Shown in pieces: positions 46,917 through 58,115 of a stretch of DNA of 64,000 nucleotides (position 1 is its first letter; each line of letters starts with the position of its first letter). Made by a program: the position numbers and the translations under genes. The notes under the pieces are model-generated. The model did no database searches and was not told the DNA's origin. It worked only from the letters and a program-made list of their open reading frames with translations. The DNA is from Candolleomyces eurysporus (taxonomy: Eukaryota > Basidiomycota > Agaricomycetes > Agaricales > Psathyrellaceae). Location of the stretch: the NCBI GenBank assembly GCA_027579435.1, contig JANBPK010000851.1, positions 89,090-153,089 on the forward strand, given 5' to 3'.

Positions 46917-48111
46917 ATGGATACTCAAACTCCCGGACCCGTAATGCAGAGACGCAATGTGGAAGTGTATGATTCTCGCAATGTTGTGGTCGCCGGTATG
47001 AATATCCTCCCTTCTAGGCACTTCATTTGACGGGCAATCAGGATTCTGGCAGTATGGGACTCTCCAGTGGGACGAGTTTTACAGATACTTAATCGCATTC
47101 CTCTGTATTGGACAACCATGGACGATTTTCCATTATGACTTGTCCCAGGAACAACACGGTGCGCCATGTCTATCTGGAGCTCAGGTCGTCCAGCCCGGAC
47201 ATTACATACTGCTCTCTATCAGTAAGTAGTATCGACTCCTCACAGTGCCAAATTTTGATCTATCAACTAGCTGGTCAACCTCTTCGTGTTGGGTTCTATT
47301 CTGCCGTCCCCCGAGGCCGCTTCCCAGTCCACTCGAACGCCTATCCTCGCGTGAGTGAAGGCCCGAGCCATATTTCCTGGAGCGTTGGCTGACGCTTTCC
47401 TCTCGCACAGACTAATCACTACCGCGAACGTGCTCGTGCTCGAGATGGAAAATGCCTCATCACGGGCAGCGGGACACAGACATGGAGCCGTCTTCACGCT
47501 GCTCATATTTTTTCACGGGCTCACGATATTGAAGTAAGCCATTTGTATCTGTCACATCAATTGCGGACTACTCAACTGTCGAAGTGGGTAGAGAAAGGTT
47601 ATCCGAGCAAGATTACCGACACGGCAGATGAAGCGTTGATAGGTGGCCCAACAAAGATCGACTCGGTGCAGAACGTGCTCACAATGCGATGCGACCTCCA
47701 CAATGCGTGGGATAATTTCGAGTTCGCGGTGGATCCAAACGTGAGTTCTATTCGAAATCTATGATATCCAGTGCTTCTCAGTACTCACTCTCGGCACAGA
47801 ACAACTACCGTATTACCGCATTTACTAACGGCAACGAGGATATCAATGGTCTATATCTCCAACTGGGCCATATCCGCGACCCTACCATGCGCCCTCTTGA
47901 CGAGCTATTCACCGACCACTTCATGCAATGCCTCTTTAAGCATATGAAAGGCGCAGGCGAACTTGGGACGTGCGATGACCATGAAGACGATTCCGGAGAT
48001 GAGTCGGACCTCAAGATTGGGGGAGCAAAGGTGGAGGAGGAGGGAGTCGAACTTGCACTCGCAGAGGAGGTGTTTGATCGTCTTGCCGTGTGGCATGAAC
48101 TCAGGATTTAG
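46917..48111 (+). CDS. HNH-endonuclease-domain protein, copy 2
   Basis: Model: join(46917..46995, 47042..47221, 47271..47350, 47411..47533, 47585..47740, 47800..48111), 309 aa. All five introns sit at the same positions and phases as in copy 1 at 43051. The core reads RARARDGKCLITG, RLHAAHIFSRAHD, KIDSVQNVLTMRCDLHNAWDNF, FAVDPN. Unlike copy 1, the His in CDLHNAW, expected in the HNH metal/nucleophile region, is present, and an acidic tail (DDHEDDSGDESDLK..) is retained. It is therefore the better candidate for an active nuclease. The tandem pair arose by duplication of about 3.8 kb. Confidence 0.85.
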
Positions 48112-49428
48112 TACCATCTGTATTTTTCTTCTGTTCATTTCAACGCGCCATTCCGTAGTTATACCTATCAAAATCAATCTTATCACCTCGGAGGATGACG
48201 CTTACTTCCCCAAATGTGTGCTTGATGAGGATGGCCTCCAGTTCGTGGACGTGGTCCGCTTTACCAGAGAGCGCCTTGACTGCAATGAGCTCAAAAAACT
48301 ATTTTTTATTAGGGGATCGACCCATAGTCCGCGGAACACTGGATTCGCATTGTGTCAAGCCATCGTCTGCACGCCTGCTTACCGTAGGACCGACAACAGG
48401 GTCAACGCGCCGCGAAGGTGTAGCACCAGGCATTCTCTTTGGCTTAGGCAATACTTGAAGAAGAGGGGGAAAAATTGAAGTCCACGATGTCGCTGGATGC
48501 TCACGACCTCGGCGTCCAGGCACAAGTTTGAATTCATCCCTTACATTCTTGGTAAAAAAAAAACTGAACTTGTAGTTCCTCTTCTAACCGTTTGGACTTC
48601 CGCGCAACGGACAGGGTTAGACTCGAGATGCTGTGCGTTTGGTTCAGTTTCCTTACGACTTAGCTTCGGGTGATAGTGTCAAGTCTGGCCTTTGTCATCA
48701 TGCCACTCATCACGAAAGGAAGAGTCGGCCGTGTAGCCTTTTGTCACGAATTTCTTCGATTTGGCACCCACGACCACAGAGAAAATACTTCCTCGAGGGC
48801 GTGCGTGTGCGTGAGGTCCTAGGGTCTGCATTTGCCAATCCGTTGACTGCCAGCCCCCAGGATGGTTTGTATGGTATGTAACCTCAGCAACAGTTACCTC
48901 TCTATGGGGCTGTTGATAACGAGGCCGCGGGAATATATCATCTGAGAGACGCATGGGCTCCTTCTAAACTATTCAAGCTATCAACCGATTATGCCGAAAT
49001 TGAATAGATTTCGCCTTGGGCACTGAACCCCGCTTTGGTTGATTGTCAAGCTGGCACGTACCGATGTTCAGCTTCCAGCCTGGACGAAGCTGACTTTAGT
49101 TGCAGGCGCCACCACTGGGCCCCTCAGGGTTGCTGTTAAAAACGCTGATTCACGGTTAAACTGCGTATATCGGAGGAACTCTGCANTTTTTTTTATTTCC
49201 ATTTTATCAGTTTTTGATTTTCGACTTCGAACGAAACCTCATTCCATTTCCGTTTTGCTTGTCATTCCTTAGTATCAAAAAAAAAAACGTTCTATGTACA
49301 AACTATTATTAGAAGGGATAGTCCGACATCATAATTTCCATTCACTGATCCATATTTTAAGAAATTATTTCACCTCCGTGTCCGTTTCCAAGCTTGCCGC
49401 ATTTCCGGTACCTATTCTGACCGCTCAC
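48112..49428. other. intergenic, no gene supported
   Basis: Short plus-strand ORFs (for example 47963-48478 in another frame) are shadows or chance. A T run flanked by n occurs near 49186. No repeat or RNA gene recognised. Confidence 0.4.
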
Positions 49429-51038
49429 TCACTCTTGGACTTCGACATAGTTCGCTATAAACACAGAAATTCGTCAGTACCCATCCTCGATAACTTCATC
49501 GTCTTAAAGGACACAAAACGCACCTGGGAACAACCCTACTTCACCCTTAGAATTCTTACCCTGCCACCAATCTTCCGAAGCAGGTTCAATCTCAGTGATG
49601 CGTTCACCCTCGACAAACGAGACTTCGTTATCTTCAGCAGCGTCGTAGCTACAGCAAACACGCGATGAGTTCAACCATTAACTTACACGAAAAGGAAAGA
49701 AAGAAAGGAAAGGATAAGAATAAGAAGATTTGACGTACTCATATATCGCTATCGCCGTGATACCTTCATCCTGAGGAGGGGGTGTGGGTGCACGAGGAGG
49801 TGGAGGCGGGGCGGCCGGTGCAGCCGGGGCAGGCTAAAAGAAAAGAATGTCACTCAACAGGAAAGGTATCGCTCAAAGATGTATACTCACAGGAGGGGGA
49901 GGAGGCGGGGGAGGGGGAGGAGGAGGGGGAGCCTCCTCCTCAGCCGGTGGCTCCTCTTCGCCAGTTTGTACAATCTCCACATAATTGGCTGCAGCAGAGA
50001 GGAAAGAGAAGCGTTCGACGTCAGAACCCCAAAACAAGGACCACGATAACATAAGACAAACCTGGGAACAACCCACTCTTCCCACCGGCCCCAACACCAG
50101 ACCACCATCCTTCATCGGCTTCTTCAATCTGTTCAATATATTCACCTTCTACAAGATTCATCTCATTATCTTCAGTCGCCTAAAAGATAGTCTGTCAGAG
50201 GATCGTATAGAGGGGATTGAGGAAGCAAGAGACAGACCTCGTATTCATAAAGAACAACGGCTACAATGCCTTTCCCAAATTGCGCCTGGGGTTCCTCTGG
50301 CTCGGAGATAGACAGCGCCGCAACCTGTATATTTTTCAGGAAATTCTCTTGGTCAAAGGAGCCGAATACTCACCTGTGCGACCGGTGGGGGAGGAGGAGG
50401 TGGTGGTGGTGGCGGTGGNGGAGGGGGAGGAGGAGCTTGAGCTCCACCTCCTTCCCCCTGGAAGTGCCATTCTCCGTAGATGATACCAGTCCCGAGAGGA
50501 GCGAAGAATTCGAACAGTCCTCGAGAAAGGTCAAGACCACCACCAGGACAGCCAGGGCACTAGAAGAGCAGTCAGACAACGTCAAAGTTGGTTTCTATCA
50601 AATCGACTTACCCTGTCACCGACCGTAGCGGTCGCAGTCTTCCCGTTGTAAGTCATGACAATCTTCTTGAAGCAGTTGCCACCGTTATAATCCTGCAGTG
50701 AGTCGTCAGGCTCTAAGCTCGCTGAGGAAGGCTGTATAACCTACCGCCGCGTTCATTGCAACAACGAATTCAGAGTTGCTAATCATGCGACCACAAGAAC
50801 CACTGGACCGGAAACCGAGTCAGCACTGGGACAACTGGAGGGTAACAAGGGCTACTCACGCATTGCCAGTCTCCGTGTCGTACCACGACCATTTGGAACC
50901 AGCTCCACGACCATAGTGCTGGACGTCACCAGACAATCGACGAGCGATGCCGCTATGTCCATGGGCACCATGGACCGCAGCGTCAGCAGTGATGACGAGC
51001 GCAGCGCTGACTGCGCTGAGCAAACCCAAGAACTTCAT
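49429..51038 (-). CDS. chimeric protein: secreted DPBB (expansin-like) domain plus two SH3 domains
   Basis: Model: complement(join(49429..49454, 49524..49648, 49739..49833, 49891..49988, 50062..50179, 50238..50324, 50374..50559, 50612..50692, 50745..50802, 50860..51038)), 350 aa, ten exons all in phase with the n at 50419 kept. Residues 1-20 are a signal peptide; about 40-165 a double-psi beta-barrel of the RlpA/expansin type (SWYDTETGNA, CGRMISNSEFVVAMN, GNCFKKIVMTYNGK, DRCPGCPGGGLDLS, GEWHF). It then runs into a Pro tract, SH3 number 1 (VVLYEYEATEDNEMNL, EGWWSG, GLFPANYVE), another Pro-rich linker, and SH3 number 2 (AIYDYDAAEDNEVSF, DWWQGK, GLFPANYVEVQE stop). The tail resembles the C-terminus of actin-patch protein Abp1. 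A secretory leader on cytosolic SH3s is paradoxical. Confidence 0.7.
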
Positions 51039-52477
51039 GATGAAGCTCCTCTAGAGAATTAGATAAACCTTAAGAGAATGAGAGAGTAAACGAGTGTGTT
51101 CTGCCAAGGGCAGGTTAGAGAGAGAGAGGGAGAGGGGGAATTTAAAGTGGGAAGGTGGTGGTTGAGAAGAAAGCTTGGAGTGACTTATCGCCGAGATGAA
51201 GAGGTGCCGGGAAGCGAACAGTTTGTACAAATATTGGCTTGTCGTACAAGCAAAGGTGTTGTTAATAATAGCCGGTGCCAGCCCAGCCCACCTGCCCGCC
51301 TGCCATTGTTCCACCCCAAGAAGTTCATAGCCGCTTGACAGGGTACCTGTTGTCGCGTAGAGCTCCATTCTGTCGTTTTCTGGCTTTCCAAGAGGTCTTG
51401 AATGTGTTTTCAAGAGGTTTGCTGGCAGACAAGTTTCAAACGGCATGTGGTTGCAAGGTGAGCTAAAAATAGAACTAACGCCGTGGCGCCAAGCACCTGC
51501 CAAATTAGAGTCAATGTACTATGACCTGGACCTACATACTGCGAATCTGGTCGAAACTCTCTTCCAAATCCCTCTCTTCCCCCAGCACTCGTTGGAAGGC
51601 CTTTCGAAAAGTGCCAACTAAATATTTTTACAAGTGGAACCATCCCGAGAAGCGAGCGGAGCACTCCAAGAATAGGCGAAGATTATTACTACATTACCTC
51701 ACAACGGGAACGAGCCATGGCATCAACGCCATCAGGCTTCGAGAGCTAAAATACCTTTGGCATAACCTTTCTTATTTATACCGAGGAATAAACCGAGGAA
51801 TACACCCTAAAATTCCCTCCTTTCCTCGAAGCCCTGGGATGCGCCAACGTCGTGTCCTGTGCCCTCCCTTGCCTCTTCACGTTCAGCTCGATGAGAGTAT
51901 TTGAGAGTCCCGGGCCCTCCTGCCCGCATCAACCCCCGTTCTGCCCTGATCAAAGTTCTGGGCACCGCCAGCGGTTTGATTCCTTGTCAGGGACTCGAGC
52001 GGGGATGCTGTAAGTACCTCTGACAGCGGTGCGTTAGCATCAGGGACCACGTCGCCACAAAGGCTTGGAAGACAATGTTCCACGATGGTCCATGGCCTTC
52101 GAAGGCTGACTGCGATCTCTGGACTTGGACTTGATGAACAGTCGCGGAGAGCGCACTATCTGCCAGACATCATCCAAACTCAAACAATTTTCATGATCTC
52201 GTAGGTAAGTCGCGAAACAAAGAAGCAAAAAGGTTGACATTACATGATCATACTAGATGATCGACATACTGAAGCAAAGGAGGGTATACAAGGGGCATAT
52301 GCCAGCACTAATTTATCAAACAACGAGCAGATGAAGCTATTAGCAACAACAAGTTAAGAAAATGGTCGATTAACTCCAGACCGACCAATAAAACGAGCCA
52401 GGTAAGGGTAAGTGGTTCTCATACTCCTCGTGCAACGAGGGCATTAAAAACCACATCATCGACTAACAGCCAACTCG
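51039..52477. other. upstream region of the chimeric gene
   Basis: No supported gene. Short minus-strand ORFs (51051-51503, 51410-51664) carry no motif; no cofilin/ADF domain, which would be the N-terminus of a genuine Abp1, was found on either strand. Probably promoter DNA and rearrangement scar. Confidence 0.4.
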
Positions 52478-52796
52478 TTAGTTCTGGGCCGCGGCCTGGA
52501 CGACCAAGCCGCCGATCCTAACGAACGCATCATTGAGATCGCTCAAAGAGCCAGTGGTTGCACCGCCAGTCGGACCAGTCAAGTTGGCCGTGCTGGTCGA
52601 CGAGGCTTGGCGGTTAGCCGACGACTCAGAGCTAGAGGTGGAACTGCTGCTGCTAGTGCTGCTGCTCGAAGAGCTGCTGGAAGTGCGGGTAGAAGTGGAA
52701 GTCGTGGTAGGAGGAGTCCAGGTGCTGGTGGGCGTCGTCCTGGTTGTCCTGCGGGTGGTGGTCGTAGGAGGCGTCCAGGTAGAAGTGGGAGGAGGC
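52478..52796 (-). pseudogene. orphan 3' exon of a DPBB-type secreted protein
   Basis: Reading from an AG acceptor at 52797-52798 to a TAA at 52478: PPPTSTWTPPTTTT, a second TSTWTPPTTTSTSTRTS, a long Ser run, then LNDAFVRIGGLVVQAAAQN. From memory of Agaricomycete DPBB proteins, this Thr/Ser linker with a hydrophobic NL..LN.AFV.LGGLVVAAA end is the usual C-terminus (possibly GPI-related). No DPBB head precedes it on the minus strand up to 53.2 kb. It looks like the tail left over from a neighbouring copy when the chimeric gene at 51038 lost its own tail. Confidence 0.6.
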
Positions 52797-52819
52797 CTAA
52801 TTGTAACTTGATTTACCTA

Positions 52820-53130
52820 GCTGCCTTGACTGAGCTCCAATTAGCAGCAGCGAAAGCCGCAGAATCAGTAAAAATCGTTTCTTCCGCCTCCTACGCGCGC
52901 ATTGTATGACTTATTTCACAAAGCTGAGGAACTTCAGTCCACTCAGGCTCACTAGCGCCCAGTCGCATTGGGTCGTGTGCGGACCCGTGCTGAGACATTA
53001 GCTTTTTCCGTATTGATCGACCTATCCCTATCGCCGCAGTTGACTTGTATTGTAGTGTCACACGCAGGATCCCGTTGTCTGATGACCCAACCTGTTAGTG
53101 AAGGTTAGTTAATGTACCGAGGAGACTGCA
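52820..53130. repeat. intergenic repeat of the secreted-protein array, first copy
   Basis: Shared landmarks: CTGCCTTGACTGA, CAGCAGCGAAAGCCGCA, CTACGCGC, AGCGCCCAGT.G.ATTGGGTCGTGTG, GACCTATCCCTA, GATGACCCAACC. Related blocks recur at about 54680-55050, 55115-55400, 57200-57560 and 57680-57990. They precede each member of the tandem array and also occur as solo copies between members. Confidence 0.6.
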
Positions 53131-53250
53131 GAAAATATGGAAGATAGAAATACGAGTCAAATCCATAGTTTGTATAAATAGCGCACCAAGACGCATGTGA
53201 ACACCCAAACTCCAGGCTCAGATACCTTTACCGCATACTCTTCTCCAGCC

Positions 53251-53964
53251 ATGCGATTTGTCAACTTCGTGCTGTCTTTCTTAGCACTTTCGACGTGTGT
53301 CGCAGGCCTCCCCGCCGCGCAACCATCTGAGGAATCTAGGTCTCTTACCACATCGGCGGGAGCGATCTCTCAGAGGGATGGCGAAGTCACGACCGGTGTC
53401 GATCTAGCTTCTCGACAAATCCCAGCGGTGGCAGTTCGCGTCGTCGCTGAGGGCATCGTCAGCCTTGTAGAGAATATTTTGCAGAGAATTTCCGATGATA
53501 AAGGAGTAAATATGATACTCGTTCGTTGCCGTTTTTCACCCTCTCACTGTCTGAGTGGATTTAGGCACGCTCGGAGTATACCCAGGACTTTATTCAGTTG
53601 GCCAGGACGCAATACCCGGGCTACAACTGGGTCATTTGTCATACGGATCACTCCAGATTGGGATCATGACCATCATGAATTCCCTGTTTTCCTTGGAACG
53701 ATTGGGTACGAGAGGCACATTCTCTTTGAGCTCATTACAGACGCCAATATCTCTTGTCAGATATGAAATTTACTGGTTCAAGTCCGGGATCTTTGTGCGC
53801 GAAGGAGACGGAGGGTTCCTCAACGTGAGTCCATTCGATGAGTCGAGCGCATTCTAATTATAACTCAAATCAAATGGTGCGCCAAACAGTGGGCCTACGG
53901 CGGCAATGTCCTTGACAGGACGGACTCCTCAGGTTCAAGTATTATCCGATTTGGCCCTTTGTAA
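53251..53964 (+). pseudogene. small secreted protein, array copy S1 (frameshifted)
   Basis: Exons 53251..53505, 53565..53705, 53761..53824 and 53890..53964 correspond to copy S2. A signal peptide (MRFVNFVLSFLALSTCVAGL) precedes a helical propeptide-like region (VAEGIVSLVENILQRISDDKG), then SEYTQDFIQLARTQYPGYNWVICH. Here about 26 nt, present in S2 (encoding roughly the RFDGAQGQ part), are missing, which shifts the frame before DWDHDHHEF. Downstream IYWFKSG, REGDGGFLN and WAYGGNVL are preserved in the other frame. Family function unknown; similar small secreted proteins occur widely in Agaricomycetes. Confidence 0.6.
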
Positions 53965-55536
53965 GGCTCAATCGCATGTACCTTCCATTTTCATGCTACT
54001 TTTCTTCATCGTATCCTCGTATGTGTGCGTGTGTGCGCTCCGGTGTAGTCTTTTTTTTTGCTAGCCTTTGTACATTATCTCGGACGATAGGCCCTGGGGC
54101 AGCCAGATTCCTAGTTTTGTTTTATGTTGAATTTTGATCGTTGCAGAACATTCGTGGTGGACACTTCAGGGAGTGGTGCCTGGGTGCTATGTGTCTCAGG
54201 CACTATAACAGGTATCGACCGGAGGAATCCCGTACACTCACTCTCTCGTCTTTGATTGCGTATAGTCACCGTTGTTCTGAACTTTAAAGATAACCGCATC
54301 ACGTTCAGATATCATTATATTGCTTCCAGGGCGAGGATTCTACATTCTGAGGGAGAATGCGGACTACTATTTCAATCTCTTTCACTGTCTCGACTGCTCA
54401 ACCTGCTGGTTCGTGTGGTGAGCGCTTGTTATAACTCCTGAGACACGAGGGCGACACGCATTAGTTTCTGATCAATTCCGAAAGCTATTTCTGATCCCAT
54501 TAGCCATGACTTTGGGCGTTGAAAGCAATACATAGTCCTAGATAAGAATTTACTGAATGAACACTCCAAATGATGAGAACCCGTCTTATCGTCTCATCAG
54601 TCGAATCTTGGCTCATATGTGACCTTGTGACTGGAGTGTGACGAAGTAGAGGAAGCCTACTCGTAACCTTGTCGGCCTAGCTGTCTTGACCTCCAATTTT
54701 CAACAGCGAAACCAGTAAAACTCGATTATTCCACCAACTACGCGCGCACTTCTTGATTTTTTGAGCAAAGAAGGACTTTAGCTAAAGAGCTTCTGCCCAC
54801 TCAGACTCACCAATGCCCAGTTGTATTGGCTCGCGCGCGTACCCGTCCTGAAACACTAACTCTCTCCTTCCTATCCCATTGCTCGCAGTTAATTTGCCAC
54901 GCATCAGCTTCCGTAAACTGAGTTTGCGCCATTCACCATAATGTTGGGCATTCAAAGCGATAAAGAGTCCTGGATAAAGCCCCACCATATAAACGCCCCA
55001 AATCACGAAAACCCGCCGTGCCGTTTCATCGGTCAACTCATGACAGATATGTGACCCTGTGACCGTCGAGTGAAATGATTCAGAGGATGTCTAATAATAA
55101 CTTGCTCCACCTGGCTGCTTTGACTGAACTCCAATTTGCAGCAGCGAAAGCCGCAAAATTAGTGAAGCTCGACCGTTCCACCGCCTACGCGCATATTTGT
55201 CGACTTGGAGTTGGATAAGAAATAAAGGCTTTAGCTTACGAGCTTCAGTCTATTCGAAGCCATCAGCGCCTAGTTGTCTTGGGACTAACTTTTCCTTCAT
55301 GACCGACCTGTCCCTAGGCCCGCAATTCACTTCCACTGTCGTATTACATGCAGGGTCCTGTGATCTGATGACCCAACCTTTTGGTGACAGTAGTGAATGT
55401 ATTGAACAGACGGCAAAAAATTTGGAAGATGGAAAACACGAGGCGAATTCATAATTTAGATATACAGCGCACCAAGACGCATCTCGGAACTCTACCTCTG
55501 GCCACAGATACCTTTGACACATATTCCTCTCCAGCC

Positions 55537-56280
55537 ATGCGGTTCATAAACTTCTTGCTGTCGTTCCTAGCGCTTTTGACGTGTGTCGTCAGCCTCCCCA
55601 CAGCGCAACCCGCTGAGGGACTTACGCCTCCTACCATCATCCTTTCCCTGCCACATCGGCGGGTGCGATCTCTCAAAGGGATATCGACGGCCCAGCTGAT
55701 GCCGACCTAGTTGCTCGGCAAGGCGACATTATCGCTGAGGGCATCGTCAGCATTGTGGAAACTATTTTTCAGAGAATTGCCGATGATAAAGGAGTAAGTA
55801 GTATACCCGCTCGTTGTTGTTTTTCATCTTCTCACTGCCTGAGTGATGTTAGGCACGTTCGGAGTATACCCAGGACTTTATTAGTTTAGCCAGGGCGAAA
55901 TACTCTAGCTACAACTGGGTCATCTGTCATGTTTCTCACGAAACTCGGTTCGACGGCGCTCAAGGCCAAGATTGGGGCCATCTTCATGAGGAGTTCCCCG
56001 TATTCCTCGGAACAATCGGGTATGAGAGGCACCATCTCTTCAAGTTCATTCAAGACTTTAACACGTCCTGTCAGATACGAGATCTACTGGTTCAGGTCCG
56101 GGACTTTTGTACGCCAAGGAGACGGAGGGTTCCTCAACGTAAGTCCATTCGATTAGTCTAGCCCATTCTTCACGCATAACTAAATTCAAATGGTGGACCC
56201 AACAGTGGGCCTACGGCGGCAATATTCTCAGCAGGACGGACTCCTCAGGTTCGAGTACCGTTGTTTTTGGCACTTTGTAG
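55537..56280 (+). pseudogene. small secreted protein, array copy S2 (leader frameshift)
   Basis: Same four-exon plan as S1. Signal peptide MRFINFLLSFLALLTCVVSL, later VAEG..-like region IIAEGIVSIVETIFQRIADDKG, then YNWVICHVSHETRFDGAQGQDWGHLHEEF, EIYWFRSGTFVRQGDGGFLN and WAYGGNILSRTDSSG ending VVFGTL. The core is intact, but between the signal peptide and SAGAISQRD the spacing is 35 nt against 18 in S1, so the two parts are out of frame by a +2 insertion. Either a pseudogene or a copy with an unrecognised intron there. Confidence 0.55.
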
Positions 56281-58115
56281 GGCTGCATATCGTGTACCTT
56301 CCATTTCCATTTACCTTCTCTTCATGGTATTCTCGTATGTGTTTGCTCCAGTGTAGTCTTTTTTTGCTAGCTTGTGTACTATGTCAGACGATGGGTCTCG
56401 GGGCAGCCGAATTCCTAGTTTTGTGTTGTGCCAAATTTTGATCGTCGCAGAAGATTCGTGGTTAACACTTCAGGGAGTGATGCGTGGGTGCTCTGTGTCT
56501 CAGACGCTATTGAAAGCGCTCATCACACGAACCAGCAGGTTACATAGTAAGCGCAGTGAAAGAAATTGAATCAGTAATGCAAATTCTCTCTTATCGTACG
56601 CACTCGTCTCCTTGGCAGCAGGCTAATACCATCTGAGCGTGGCATGGCCATCTTCAAAGTAGTACGATGATGGCCTTAGCCTCCATCAAAGACAATAAGG
56701 TATAAGTGTCAGCGATTCATCAGGTCGATAGCATTATTTGTGTGTGGTGGCGCAGGCAAATGCTCATTCGTCAAAGCAAACTTGAGCGTTCATTCGTGGC
56801 TGCCACTTGGAATTTGATGATACAGAAAAAGCCCTGAAACCTCGCCTGCCCAGTAGCAGCCATCAAAATTAGCGCTCAAGGATGCTTTGACAGATAAGAG
56901 TTTGCCTGTGCTACCCAACGCAAGTAATGCTATCGACCTTTAGGGGTCCCTGACGCTTATGATTGATCGCGGTGAGTCTTCATCCTTTTCTAGCCGTGTC
57001 ACGCTCAGATGGTATTAGCTTGCTTCGAGGGCAGAGAATGCGTACTATGAGGGAGGATGCGGATTAATAAATCAGTTTTTTTACTGTCCCTACTATTCAA
57101 CTTGCTGGTTCGTTCGGTGAGCGCTTCTCACAGCGCCTGAGACACGAGGGTGACACGCATGGTTTTCCGATTGATCCCGAAACTAAATTCGCAGTCACTT
57201 AGTCCACCCGACTATCTTAACTGACCTCCAATTTGCAATTGCCGCAGTAGGAGCCGCAAAATAAGTGAAGATCCACCGTTCCAGCGCATACGCATATATT
57301 TTCAAACCGATTCAACAAATAAGGGCTTTGGTAGGGGAGCTTCAGTCCACTCGAGCTCGCCAGTGCCCAGTTGTACCGGGTCGTGCACGCACCCATCCCG
57401 AGACACTAGTTTTATCCTTGATGATTGATCTATCCCTAGGTTCGGAGTTGACTTGTCACGCATCGGCTTCCGATCGATTCCGAAAGCTGGTTTTGACCCC
57501 GTTTACCCTGATGTTGAGTTGTCAGAGGAAAACATAGCCCAGACAAGACGCGACTGAATTAACACCCTGGATGATAAGGATCTGTCGTCTCAAACGGTTA
57601 ATTCCTGACACATGTGCGAACGTGTGACTGTGGCATGTGACGGCTCTGAGGAGGCCTACCAGTAGCTGTGTTCACTTAACTGCCTTGACTGACCTCGGAT
57701 TTGCAGCAGCAAAAGCCACNAAAAAAAAGAAGGCTCGACCATTCCAGCGCCTACGTGTATATTTCTCGACTGGTTTAACAGAGAAAGGCGTTATGTAAGG
57801 AGCTTCAGTCCATTCGGACTTACTAGCGCCCTATTGTATTGGGCGGTCGTGTGCATACCCGCCCTGGAACATCACCTTCTTCTCGAATGATCGACCTATC
57901 CCTAGGGTCGCAGCTTATTTTTATTGTGGTGTCACACGCGGGATTGTGTTGTGTCTGATGACCCAGCCCCTCGGTGAAGGTTAGCAAATGTACTGTACAC
58001 ATGGCGGGAAATATTGGAGATGAAAGACATGAGGCAAATCTATGGTTTGGATTTATGGCTTACCAAGACGCATATTAACACTCTAGCGCTAGTCGCACAC
58101 ACCTTTGACACAACC

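Noticed and set aside
47963..48478. 171-codon plus-strand frame overlapping HNH copy 2
   Set aside because: Different frame from the well-supported last exon of the HNH gene; shadow.
52533..52909. Val/Leu-rich plus-strand frames (MRSLKEPVV.. and MAVSRRLRAR..)
   Set aside because: They are the antisense shadow of the minus-strand Ser/Thr-rich DPBB tail exon.
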